A DNA stretch of 64,000 nucleotides, taken from assembly GCA_023846275.1 (NCBI GenBank), contig JAIUJO010000091.1, positions 816,001 to 880,000 of the forward strand. The letters run 5' to 3'. Shown here in pieces: positions 36,326 to 50,080 of the stretch (positions are counted from its first letter, which is position 1; each line of letters starts with the position of its first letter). Source of the stretch: Vanilla planifolia (Eukaryota; Streptophyta; Magnoliopsida; Asparagales; Orchidaceae). The notes beneath the pieces are model-generated. The model worked only from the letters and a program-made list of their open reading frames with translations, ran no database searches and was not told the DNA's origin. Position numbers and translations under genes: made by a program.

Positions 36326-36892
36326 ATTTATGCTAATAAAATCACCTAGTTCAAAAACACTTCAGCAAAAAGGCAAATGCAATATATAGGCATTTCTGAA
36401 CAAGAACCAACACCAAAATCTTTGATAAAAAAGAGGCAAATCTTTACAAGCTTGAAAAGAAACACATGAAGCGATCTAAGGCTTTCAACATGTGTACTTG
36501 TAACTACCATACTTAATACAATACTTGACACTTAGTAGATAGAATGATAAAAATGGATTAACAACGACATTATATTGGATAGCAAAATAACTAAAATTAT
36601 GAATCTAACAAACGACATAAATGTTGAACATTAAAACTACGCTATAAGGAAAACCTTAACTTGGTCAACTTGATTGAACAGAAACAAAAAAATGACATTG
36701 TGATCGACTTAAAAACTTTGAATAAAATATCTATGTCTACTGAGAACCATGAACATATTTTGAGAAAAAATTATTTTTTATAGAAACATTGTCTTCCAAG
36801 TTACAAAGTGTATTGATTGTAACATCCTTAATTGTCAAGTAAAGTATAAATAAAAATATTTCATAAAGCATGCAAACATTGTAAAAAATAAG

Positions 36893-36972
36893 TTGTTGAA
36901 AACATAAAACTTCATTTTTAATTAAAATCATCTTGTTGAAAACATAAAACTTCATTTTTAATTAAAATCATC
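36893..36972. repeat. Perfect 40-bp tandem duplication
   Basis: The 40-bp word starting TTGTTGAAAACATAAAACTT occurs twice back to back inside the first satellite unit. The identity of the two copies means it is much younger than the array. Confidence 0.95.
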
Positions 36973-37322
36973 TTGTCAAGATGAGTCCAATGATGCCAAT
37001 TTAATCCAACCATTCCCAGCCAAGAATTAATGCAAATAACCAAAGAAAAAGTTTGAAGAATATAAATAAATTTTTCTTTTAAAAAGTAAACTCAAAAAAA
37101 ATAATATTAAAAAAATAGAACTATTTTAAATATCATAATAGAGAAAATTTAGTTTCATAGTAACACAAAAAAATTCAAAGAAAAGGTTTTAACAAAAGAG
37201 ATAAACTGTGTGAAAAAGTTGCAATATAGAATGCTAAGTTGATTAAGTGTAATGTTCTACAGTGTTAAATGAGGTATGACAAGAAATATCTCATAATGCA
37301 TGCAAAAAAAGATAGTTAATTA

Positions 37323-37343
37323 ATATATATATATATATATATA
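37323..37343. repeat. (AT)n microsatellite in a satellite unit
   Basis: AT dinucleotide run inside the second unit of the ~410-bp array. Confidence 0.9.
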
Positions 37344-40300
37344 GTAAATATTTAATTTGATTATGCATAATGACATAAGTCTAATGACATTTGCTTCGTC
37401 TCAATCTAACCTCAATTGGAAAATTTGGAATTACCTAGTTAAATGAGCTAAAATAACCATGAATGACTATTTCCCTAATTTTCCAATTTATATTGATAAC
37501 AAAATATGATAAATTAAGGCAATATAATATAACAAAATCAAAGCAACATAGAGATCTCAGAAAAGGTAATTTCGTGCAACATAGTAATATAATAAGAAAA
37601 AAGCAAAACGTGTTTAGAAATAAGATAATTATGCGAAAAATGCATTCTAAGGTACTAAAGATAATGAATGTAGCAACCATGATTATCTAATAAAGTACAA
37701 GTCAAGATGTCTCATAAGGCACACCATAACACTAGTAAAATAAAATATTTTGAAATATAAAAAAGAATATCTAAGTTTGATAGAGCTTAACGAGACAAGT
37801 TCAGTGACATTTTTTTCTATCAAACTTCATTTAGAATTATAGTAATTTACTAAATTAGTTATCCATAAATAAATAATGTTCATTTACTATTTAATATTTA
37901 CTCAATTATTTTAAAGCTAAAATAAGATAAATTTAGGTAATATAATATAACTAAACCATAATGATGTTAGGGTCACATGAGTGGAGTAGTACAGTTTCAT
38001 AATAATATAATCAAATAAGGGGGATAAGTTTGAAGAAGTCACAGAAATTTTATAGGAATGATGAATCCTTATTTAATAAAGTAGTCGAGTGTAACATCAT
38101 TCACTATTAAACAAGGCACAAAGTGTAATGTCTCACAAAGTATTTTAAAACAATTGAAATTAAATAATTTAAAAATATAAGAAATATATTTATTTGGATA
38201 GAGCATATTATGGCAAGTCTAATGAAATTTGTGTGAACTCTATTAGACCTTGCTTGGAATAATTTAGAATTATAAATATGAATAATCATAAATAATAATA
38301 AGAAATAGTTTATTTAAAATAAAAAAATAATATTAAAGTGATGTAAAGTTCATAAAAGTGGAAATTTGGAGTAAATAAGAAATATAACCAAACAAAGAAA
38401 CTTTTTGAAAAAATGAGATAAAACTTTTTGACAAAGGTGAATTACAAGACACAACAAAAAGAGTGTAATGTCCTCGATTGTAAAATCAAGTATATATCAA
38501 AATACCTTATAAAGCATGTCAATGCCTTAGAAAATAAAACATTTAGCCATGTAAAAATTAATATTTATTTGATTGGACTCATCGAAATGAGCCCAATGAC
38601 ATTTTTTGGAATCCATTTTGCCTCATTTCAAATTTTTAAAAATTATAAAGTAACTTAAAAATATTAAAATATATTAGGTAATTATTTTAATATTAATTAG
38701 ACACTTGCTAAATCAATGCATTGAAACAAAATCAAAGAAATTCAAAGTTCACATAAGAGGAGAATTAAACTTTCGAGATAATACAATGAAATTAAAATTA
38801 AAAAATTTGATAAAATGAGATAAATGTCATTAGAATATTGACTTCAAATATACTAACAAGGTCGAGCGTAATATCATCGATCACTAAATCATGTTTAAAT
38901 TAAAATATCTCATAACCTATGCAAAACTTTGATAAATAAAATATTTTAAAAAATAAAAATGAATATATAATTGGTTGGAGTTCATCAAGAAAAGTTGACA
39001 ATGTTTATTTCATCTCAATAGGGCCTTATTGGAATTTATTTTTATTTAAAAATTAAGTAACCATACATAGTAAGAAAATTATTTTAAAATATTAAATAAA
39101 TATATAGTAAGTTTAAAATGAGGTAATTTAAATAAATTAATATACTGAATTCAAAGAGATGTAAGGTCACATGAGTGAAAATTATAGTTTCATTCTGATT
39201 CAACTAAAAGAAAGAAAACAATTGTAGAAATCAAATAAGTGGTATCGTAAAGCAGCATTGCATAATACTATGGAGATCAATTGTGGCAACCGTGATGATC
39301 AAATTAGGCACGAATAGAAATACTCATAAAATGTACTAAGATATATAAAAGTAAAATATCTAAAAATATAAAATTATATATTTAATTGGACAGACCTTAC
39401 TGAGATCACTTCGAAAATATTTTTAAATCTCGATCAAGTCTCATGTTAAATAATTTGAAATTAATTATTTAAATAGAGATAAATAATTAAAAAAACACTA
39501 TTTAAATAATAACAAAATATATATTAAGGAAAAATGATATAAATTAATGCAATGTAATATAACCAATCAAAATAATTTAGACATCACATAAAAAGAGATT
39601 TGTGTGAATAAGTAGTATAATAAAATTAAATAAAAAAACTTTGAAGAAATGAGACAAGTTATTAAAGAAAGTTGCATTCCATGATTGTAAGAAGATCTTG
39701 CATAACATCCTCAAAGGTCAAATATGGTACAAATGGTGATGCCTTATAAATAATACAAAGACCATATAAAATAAAATATTTAAAAAAATAAAAATAAACA
39801 TGAAATTAGTTGAAGCTTTACGGGTTAACCATAACAACATTTGTTTCATCTTTATGGAACATCATTTGGAATCATTACAAATTACAAAATTATTTAAACA
39901 TAAATAAAAATAAATTATTATTTGTACATTAAGTAAATATTTATTAATGCTTAAATGAGATCAAAAGGAGTTCTATAAAATTATCAAGAAAAAGTAATTA
40001 AAAGGTTACAAGAGAAGAGAATTAGAGTTTCATTGTAATATAAGAAAATCAAAAAAAATTTTTTAGAAATGAGATAAACTATTCAAGAAAGTTCACCTCC
40101 ATGATTCTAAAAAGTTAGAGTGTAACAACCATTTAGTCAAATGATGAAGTTGATGAAATGTGACATAAATAATGCAAAAACCCAAAAAAAATGAAATATT
40201 TATGAAGTGTAAAGGAAAATTTTGTTTCATGATGCTTGTTTAAATGAGTACATCAGTTTTTTTTATTTCATCTTGATCAATCCTATTTTTCATTGCTATA

Positions 40301-43284
40301 AATTACAAATTAAATAAGAGCACATGTAGTAAATTATTATTTTAATACTAAGTAGAATTATAGTATGATTAAAATAAGATAAATTAAAGGTATTTATGTT
40401 ACCCAAATGAAACAAATATGATGGCCATGTTGGAGAAGAATTATGGTTTCATAGTAATATAACAAATTCAAAGAAAAATGTTATAAAAATAAAATAAATT
40501 ACGCTAGAAAGCTCCATTCCAAGATACTATAGAGACCAAGTGTAACATGATAATCAAATTTGTCACAAATTGAAATATTTCATAAAGAAGGCAAAATTTG
40601 ATGAAAATAACATTTTTTTAAAAAGAGAGATTGCACATCTAATTGAATATAGCTTATCGAAATGAGTCATACAATAGTTGTTTCATCTCGATAAGGCCTC
40701 GTTCTGATATTATTTATTATTAAAGTGAATAATGATAAATAATAATAACTTTTTTAATAATTAAATAAATATTGAAATTTAAATGAGATAAATTGAAACA
40801 ATGTAATATAAACTAATACAACACAAGAAAACGTCACATGGTATAGGATTTAGAGTTACATAATGATACAAGCAATTAAAAGCAAAAACTTTAAAAAAAA
40901 TGAGATAAATTGCAACAAAATTTTGCATTCTGAGCTACAAAGGAGATAGAATGTAATAATTTTGTTCCTATGATATAAAAGAAAATCTCTTGTAAAGCAT
41001 GTAAAAAAGTTAATAAAAATTAGCAAAATGAATATTTTTTAAAGAGCATTTCCAACAACTTTGTTTTCTTTCGATAAAAGGTTGGTTTGAGTATCTAATA
41101 ATTACTTAATAAAATCAAGATAAATAATAATATATTATTATTGAGAAAAGATATTTTTAAAGTTGAAATGAGATAAGTTGAGGTAATGCAGTGCAATAAA
41201 TTGAAGTGTTGTAATGTTCTAGTGAGACAAGATTTAGATAAAAAATAATATAATCAAATCAAACAATAACATTTGTAAAAAGTAGATAAAGTATATGGGA
41301 AAGTTTCATTACAGGTTTATTGTAAGATCATGGATAACTGTCAAGACTACAAAATTACATAAGAATAAAATATTTTTCTAAAGTTTGCTAACTTTAAAAA
41401 ATAAAATGTTTGAAAAGTATAAAAATTTTTTTAATTAGATAAAACTAAACGAGATGATTATAATGACTTTGTTTTGTCTGCATTAGTACTCAAAACAAAT
41501 TAATAAAAATTTTAGAATTAATTAAACATAAATAAAATTAAAAACTTAATTTGATATGAAGTCAATTAATATGAAAGGCAAAATAAGTTTAATTGAAACA
41601 ATACAATACAATCAACTAAAGAAATTATTAGAGTTAACACAAGGGACAATTGGAATTTCATTGTAATATAAGAAAATCAATGCAAAAAGTGTTTAGAAAT
41701 AAGACCAATTATATGGGAATATTTAATCTTAAGATAATAAGGAGATTGATTGTAATATCCTTAATCATCAAATCATGTACAAATAAAATTATCTTGTAAA
41801 GAGTACAAAAATAAAAAATATAATTTAAAAATATAAAATGTAATGTTTAATTAAATGGTGATCCTCGTCTTAATCAGACCATGTTGGGAATTATCATGAA
41901 TTACCAAGTTAAATAATTAAAACTGATAATAAATAAGTTTAATATTAATTATATATGTAATAAGACTTATATGAGTTTAATTCAAGCAAATTTGCATGCC
42001 CAAATCAAAAGATATATTGGTTACATGAGAGAAGAATTACTATTTCATAGTAATAGAAACATGTCAAAGTAAAAGCTTTGGAGAAATGTGGTAAATTACA
42101 TAAGAAAGCCATAATGTAAAAAGCTAAGGACGTTAAGCATAACCGCCTTGATCATCAAATGTGTTATGAATTAAATTTTCTCTTAAATCATACAAAAAAA
42201 TTGAAAAACATATCTAAAAATATAAAGTTAAATATTTATTTAAATAGAGATTATGAAGAAGAGTTCAATGATGCTGATTCATCTTAATCCATCCTCATTT
42301 GAAATTACTAAGAATTATCAAGTTAAATAAGTATAAATAATAATAAATGACTTTTAATATTAAATATACAAGTCTTAAAGAAAAACATTAGATAAATTGA
42401 TTGTATCATAACAAAATTAATAACATGTAAATGTCAAACGAGAGTAGATTTAGAGTTACATAGTAATATAACAAAATTGAAGTAAACATTTGAGGATTTT
42501 AAATAAATTTTATTAGAAGGTTACATTGCAAGTTACAAAAGCAGATCGAGTGTAGCATACTTGATCATGAAAAAAATAATAAATTAAAATGTCTTGTATA
42601 AAAAGTAAAGACTATACCATCTTAAATAGTTATAAATATTAATATTTTTTTACATTTTAATATAAAAAAATAAAACAAGTTTTTTTAAAGAAATGAGATA
42701 ATGTATATGGAAAACATGCATTCCAAGATACTAAAGAAATCAAGTGCAACAGCCTCAATCATAAAAGAAGGCACAAGTTAAAATATCTTTCAAAGCATAA
42801 TAAAACATCAGAAAATAAAAAAAAATTAAAAATATAAAATTGAATACCGAAATTGATAAGTGTTTATTAAGAAGGGTCGACTAACCTTTCTTTTATCTCC
42901 ATTGTTGCTTGATTGGAATTACTATGAATTACGAAATTAAATATGCATAATAAAAATTAAGTAAAGAAAAATAAATTTTGTCACATTAGAGTAGAGTTTT
43001 TCTTTAAAAGTAATATAACCAAATCTATGCAAAAAAATATTAATAAACATGGTAGCCTATACCGCAAGATTCAATTTGAGGATAAAAAGAAGATCTAGTG
43101 TAATTTCCATGATCGTAAAAGAAATGAAATGTAAAGAGTGTAAAAAAAGAGAAAATAATATTAATAAATTTATAAAAAGTACAATTTAATTATATTTGCG
43201 TTATCTTAATGAGTCATAGTTTAGAATTACAATGAATAAAAAAATGAATAGTCTTTAATGATAATAAAACATTATTTTTCTATA

Positions 43285-43290
<6 letters not shown>

Positions 43291-43315
<25 letters not shown>
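43291..43315. repeat. (AT)n microsatellite in a satellite unit
   Basis: AT run grown from the AAATATATAATAA box that follows the AT-rich middle of most units of the array. Confidence 0.9.
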
Positions 43316-46300
43316 ATAAGTTTGAAATGAGATAAATTCAGGTAATTTATTATACCAAAAATACAATATAAAGGTCATAAAAGGAAGAATTAGTAATTCA
43401 TTGTAATATAAACATGTCAAAGTAAAACATTTGAAAAAATAAGACAAATTATATAGGAAAACTATATTCCAAAATTCTAAAAAGGTTAAATGTAAGTTCT
43501 TGAATCATCAAATCTGATGCAAATGAAACTATCTTGTAAAACATAATAAAACAAAAAAAAGTATTTAAAAATATTTAATTAGTTACAGTTTGTTCAGATG
43601 AGTCCAATGAAATTTAATTCAACTTGATTTGAAATTCTTTTGAATTATTTTGAATAACCACTATAAATAAGCATAAAATATAAAAAATTATTTTTTTAAT
43701 ATTAAGTATTAAATATTAAAGTTAATATGTGATAAAGTGAAACGATGTAATATTGCTCAATTAATAACATACAAAGTTCACATGAGATGAGATTTAGAAC
43801 TACATAGTAATATAACTAAATCAAACTAAAAAATTTTAAAAACTAAGATTAATTATGTGATAAAGTTGCATTGTAGGATACTAAAAAAATTGAGTATTAC
43901 ATCCATGATCATCAAATCAAGTACAAATTAATATATCTTGTAAAACTGCCAAAATTATATAGTATCCTCTATCGCTAAATAAGAAATGAGGCTTATTGCT
44001 TCATAAAATGTGCAAAGAATTACAAATATAATATCTAAAATTATAAAAATAAACATTTAATTAGATAAATCACTTTAAGTTACTATTAATTTTTAGATTA
44101 TCTAAGCATAAAAAATATAAAATATATTTTAAGATTACATAAAAATATATTACAATTAAAACTATGATAATTGAAACATTGTAACATAGTGAACTAAATG
44201 TGATGTAAAGGTCACACTGAAGGAAATTTAGAATTACATAGTAGTATAATCTAATCAAATTAACACGATTGAAGATCAGGACAAAATGTATGAGAAAGTA
44301 ATATGTCATGATACATAAGAGATAAAGAGCTACATTCTTATTTTTTAAATTAGTAAAAATTAAAATGTCCCATAAAACATACAAAAATCATTTAAAATAA
44401 TAATTTTAAATATATAAATTGCATTATTTTATTAGGTTGACTTTATTGAGACAAGTCTAATGACATTTGTTTAGTTTTGGCCAAACAATTGCAATACAGT
44501 GAATTATCAAAGTAATTAAGCATAAGTCACAAAAAATTATTATTTAATATTAAATAAACATATTTTAAAGATAAAATAAAATAATTTAAAACATTATAAA
44601 ACAACCAAGCGAAAGTGATGTAAAGGTCATTTAGTAGGGTATTTAGAGTTACATAACAATATATCTAAATCTAAACAAAAAATTTAAGCAATGAGATATA
44701 TTGTCTAAGAATGTGACATTCCAAGATGTTGTGGAAATAAAGTGTACTATCCTAGATCGTTAAATCATGTATATATCGAAATGTCTAATAAAGAATGCAA
44801 AAGCGCTATTAAATAAAACAATTAAGACATAAAAATGAATGTTTAGTTGGATAATGCTTGTCGAGATATGTCCAACAAGATTAGTTACATCTCGATCAAA
44901 TGTTGTTTTTAATATTGCAAATTATCAAAATAAACAAACATAAACACTAATAAGTGATTATTTTAATGTTAACTCAATATATAATAAAGCTAAAAAATTG
45001 TTAAATTGAAGTAATACAATACAAAAAAATAAAAAATTTATGATTTTCATATGGGAAAGTTGTATTGTTATATCCAAATATGAGAAATTAAAGAAAACAT
45101 TTTAATAAAATGAGATAAATTGATGAAAGTTAGATTTGAAGTTCTAAGGAGATTGCGAGTAACATCACCACTTGCTAAATCAAGTATGAATAGAAATATC
45201 CATAAACCATGCCGAAAGCATAGAGAATAAAACATTAAAAAATATTTTAAAAAAGAATATTTTATTATATAGAGTTTATCAAAATGTGTCCAATGACATT
45301 TGTTTCATCTCAATTAGAAGTTGTAAAGAATTTTTCTAAATTTCCTACATAAAAAGGAACAAATAATAATAATTCATTATTAAATAATAAAGAAATATAA
45401 ATTTGAAAAATAAGAGTAAAGAAAGCATTTTGTTATAACAAAATCAAAATCAAATTAAGCTAACACAAAAAGAGATTTATAGTTACATAATTATATGAGC
45501 AAATCAAAGTGAAAAAGTTTAGAAAATCATGAAAAATTTACAAGATTTTTTAATTTCAAATTACCAAAGAGATCTGGAATAACATCCACAGTCATTACAT
45601 CAGCTATAAACTAAATCTTTAATCAAGCATAAAAGAAACCTAGAAATCAATATATTTTAAAATATAAAAATGAATACTTAATTATTTAAAGTTCATTGAG
45701 ATGAGTCCAATGATAATTGTTGTCTCAATAAAGTCACCTTTGCAAGTCTTATGAATTATAAAGCTAGCATAAATAATAATAAATTATTATTTTAAATATT
45801 AGGGAAATATAAATTAGAGTTAGAAATATTATAAATTAAAATAATTTAACATTCACACAGTCGATTATTTGGAGATATATAGTAGTATGGTCAAATAAAA
45901 GCAAAATAATTTATGAAAAGGGACAATTGTAAGCTAAAATTGCACTTGGAGATGTTAAGGACATCAATTATGATATCGTCCACCATTAAATTTGTCACAA
46001 ATAAAAATGTCCTAAAAAGAAAGGAAAAACTTTTAAAAGTGAAATAGAAACCATTGTTAAAATGTCTATTACGTAGGATAAAGTAGTTCAAGTTCTAACA
46101 TCATTTATTTCATCTTAATTACAGATCATTTTGAATTAATATGGATTACAAAGATAAAATGACATAAATAATAAAGCATTATTATTTCAATATGAAGAAA
46201 ATATATATTAATAGTGAAATTAGTTAAATTGACGTAATGTAATAATACCAAATGAAAGTGTTGTAGACATCACATGGGAGAAGATTTCGAGTTAATAGTA

Positions 46301-49099
46301 ATATTAAAAAAATCAAAGTGAAGACTTTGAAGAAATGAGATTATATGTATAAGAAAGTTATCTCCAAGGATACTAAGGTGATCGAATGTAATATTACATT
46401 TGTCAAACAAAGTACTAATCCAAATATACCATAAATCATGAAAAATGCATTGAAAATTAAATATTTAAAAATATAGTAATAATTATTTAATAAACAGAGC
46501 TCATTCAGATGAGTCTAATGATGTTTATTTCATCTAGGTTGGACCAATTATTGTGCTGCCAAGAATTATGAAAACAAATAAAGAAAGTGACAATAAAATA
46601 TTATGCCAATACAAAGTAAATATATATAAAGCTAAAATAAGATAAATTAAAGCAATGTAGTATAGCAAAATAAAATTTGTTGAAAAGATGGCATAAGAGG
46701 AGATAAAGATATATGTAGTAATATAACAAAATTAAAGAGAAAAAAATAAAAAAAATTTAATTAAATTCTATCAAAAAATTATATTCAAAGATAATAAGGT
46801 GATCTAATGTAACATCCCTGATCATGTAATTAGGTATGAATAAAAATGTCTCATAAAAGCTTTCAAAAGTCTTAAAAAATAAAAATATTTAAAAATATAA
46901 ACATGAACATTTATTTAGATAAAGCTCCTTATGGCAATTCAATTGAGATATTTTCTTCTTGGTCAGTTCTTGTTTAGAATTACAATCAATTTCTAAAAAT
47001 AAATAAGTACAAATAATAAGAAAAATAATATTTTAATGTTAAGAAAATATATAATAAAGCTAAAAAAAGAAAAAATAATAGTTTAATATAACGAAATCAA
47101 TGCAATGTGTAGGTCACATGTACGGAGCCTTTGAGTGAACTGTAATGTGAGCAAATCAAAACAAAACAATTCGCAAAATTACATGTACTATATGTGAAAG
47201 TTGTATTTTGTGTGAGTAAGAAGATTGAGTATAGCTTTGTTGATGCTCAAATCAAGTACAAATTAAGGTTCCTCATAAAAGTACACCTAACTCCATGAAA
47301 GTAAAATATTTAAGAATGTAAAAACAAAAAATTTAATTGGATGGAGCATATACAGATGACTACAAAAATGATAGTTTTATCCTCATTGGTCCAAATTTTG
47401 AATTATAGCAAATTACCAAAGTAACTAAGAATAAATAAAATTAATTTTTTTTGTATAAGGTAAAAATATATTAAAACAAAAATGCAATAAATCGAAGAAA
47501 TGTAAATAAATCAAACTAATATAATAGCAAACTTAGAGGAGATCTACAACTTCAAAGTATTATAAGGAAATCAAAGCAAAATATTTGAAAAAATGTCCTA
47601 AATAATATGGAAAATTTTAATTTTAGGATAATCAGAAGATCAAGTGCAGCATCCTCAATTGTGAAATCAAGTGCAAATAAAAATGCCATTTAAAATTCCA
47701 TAAAATAATTAAATAAATATTTTTAAATATAAAAATAAATATTTAATTAGGTAAAACTTACTGAGTGATGTCCAAAGTTATTTCTTTCATCTCAATTGAA
47801 CCAAGTCTACAATAACTATAATTGCATTAGTAAATAAGCATGAATAATAGGAAATTATTATATTAACGTTAGGTATAAATAAATTAATGCTTAAAAGAGA
47901 AAAACTAATGAAACATAAAATTATGAAATCAAACCCATATCAGGGTCAGACTTGATGAGATCTATAGCTTCATATTAGTATAACCAAAGTAAAGAAAACA
48001 ATTTGAATAATTGAAGAAAATTAATTGAGAAAGCTATATTCTTAGATACCATAGAGATCAAGCAAATATCATTGATTAAAAAATTGAAATTCCTCATAAA
48101 ATAGGTAAAAACATAAAAATTAAATAAATATAAATTCTCAAAGTAATAAAAAGTTGGATATAGCACTTTGAGATGGGTCTAACAACATTTGTTTCTTCTT
48201 AAACAAATCTAACTAGGAATTACTTTGATTTTCTAAATAAATAAATGTAAATAATAATATATTATATTTTAATATTAAGTAAATTTTTATTAAATCTAAA
48301 ATAAGATAAATTTAAGAAATATATCATTAATAAATCAAAGCAATGTAAATGTCTTATAATAGAAGAATTAGATATCCACAAAAATGTAAACACATCAAAA
48401 TGTAAGACTTGAAAGAATGAGAAACATTTTATAGGAATTTTGCATTGGAAGATAATAAGACGAAGTATAAATTTCTTTAATATTAAACTAGGTTTGAAAA
48501 GGAATACCTTTTTTAGTGTTCCAAAAAAATAAAAAATGAAATATTTAAAATCATAGAAATGAATATTTAATTAAATAGAAGTTGTCACGATGAGTCGAAA
48601 GAGATTTATTTCACTCGATCATACCTTATTTGGAATAATACAAAAAAATAATAAAAATAAATTATTTTTTAATTTTTTTTGTAAATATATAATAATTCTA
48701 AAAAATGACTAATTAAAAGTATATATTACTAGAAAATTAAAGTGATGTAAAACTCACATAAGAGGAGAATAAGAATTTCATAAAAATATAGCCAAATCAA
48801 AGCCTCAACTATTGGCCTATAGGAAAACAATAGGATTTATTCATTGCATCATAGCATGGATTTCAAATTAGAGGTGTTGAGTCATATTACTTCACATGAT
48901 TTCTTCACACCATTAGCTTTTTTTTATCAAGTGTGATGAATACTCCAATGCATCAAGGATTCTTATCTTACAACATCAAATTTCTATCACAACACATTTG
49001 TTAGTAAGGTAAAACTAACCAATCTCATGATGGTCTAAAAAAACTTGTGTTCCTAATTAGTGGGATAACAATCTAAGGTGAGGTCTACTTATTAATGAT

Positions 49100-50080
49100 A
49101 AGAATGGCTAACATAAAAGGATCAAAAAGCAACGTTCCTATGAATCCCTTGGTTGCCATAAGCCAATTATCGCTATGGTTACATTTTTTACAACCTTAGC
49201 TTTAAATTCTAAAATCCTAAATGATCAATAGGCCATGCTTTCATGGTTTGTATTTATGTTAGAAATCACAATGAAATGATCTTTTTCATAGAAAATATTT
49301 TCTTTCATTGAGCTCATCTTAGAACACCTATATTATCTTTTAACAAGTGTGCCATCTCAAGAAAACTCCCCACTTGAGAATATCTTTTGCATAAATAGAC
49401 TAATTGAGGTGAGACTTGGAGCCCAACAGAGGGGTTGTGCCCCAACTCTATCACATTTAACAAGAAAAATAATAATAATAAAAGCAATAGTATTTCAATT
49501 TTATCAATATGTTGATTCCTAATTTTTTTGTACCTCTCAAGTCATTTCACAAAGTTGGGTTAGAGTCATGCCCAAGAGGATATTCAGTCCCTACTGATTC
49601 TACCATGCATAATCCCTTAGTTGTGGTTTGATTGGAGAATAGAATAGGTCTATGAGAATCTCATTATTTTATTCATTTGCATCACTAATTAGATGATAAG
49701 ACATTTGACTACCTTGAGAGAGTTATACTTCGTCCCATCATTTACTCATGCTCGATTGAATTTCTTGACTTTTACATTCAGAGCCTTGGTAAATAGTTGG
49801 ATCCCCCATGTTAATGCCAATTTTGAGATGATTGTTTGGCATTTGGATAGGGTTCCATATTGATAAGTCCCAATTTTTTTACCAAGCAGTGCAAGTCTAC
49901 CAACGTGCACGATGTAAGCAGCTCAAGTAATCCATTGACAACTGAAGGTCTTGAAAATATTACCCTTTTGCCTAACCCATAAAGCCAATCATTCTCATGA
50001 AGTTATCGATCCATTTTGTGGACATCCCATGACTACAATGCTCCATCAAGCATAATGTGTTCACCTTGAAGTCTTAATGC
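49100..50080 (+). repeat. Diverged ~1-kb direct repeat, left copy
   Basis: Matches 56840-57880 in the same orientation with considerable divergence. Shared words include CTTTTAACAA, GACTTGGAGCC, GAGGGGTTG, TAGAGTCATGC, CATCACTAATTAGAT and GTTCACCTTG. Could be the LTR pair of an old element or a duplicated non-coding block. No primer-binding site is visible. Confidence 0.6.

Larger units (their letters stand above)
32395..36757. repeat. Segmental duplication, copy 2
   Basis: Counterpart of 8232-12615. It continues leftward into the remaining kinesin exons, so this copy keeps the fuller gene context. Its right edge abuts the first unit of the ~410-bp satellite array. Confidence 0.92.
36758..48805 (+). 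repeat. Satellite-like tandem array, about 30 diverged units of ~400-420 bp
   Basis: A landmark box resembling AGTGTAACATCCNTGATCAT recurs at about 36815, 37244, 37666, 38088, 38461, 38864, 39278, 39700, 40108, 40529, 40948, 41320, 41750, 42135, 42549, 42746, 43098, 43489, 43891, 44327, 44741, 45158, 45577, 45967, 46387, 46807, 47230, 47642, 48060 and 48465. About 160 bp after each comes a second box resembling GAGATGAGTCCAATGACATT followed by TGTTTCATCTCGATC. Then come a run of AAATAATAATAAATTATTAT, a GGTCACATGAGAG box and a closing GCATTCCAAGATACTAA. All units point the same way and the normal spacing is 373-429 bp; one short step of about 197 bp near 42550-42750 marks a deletion. No unit has a coding frame. 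I do not recognise the family. Confidence 0.85.

Noticed and set aside
36758-48805. Open frames of 60-104 codons at 37.4, 38.1, 38.4, 44.1, 45.9 and 48.0 kb
   Set aside because: They fall at different phases of the satellite unit and are not kept between units, so they are chance frames.
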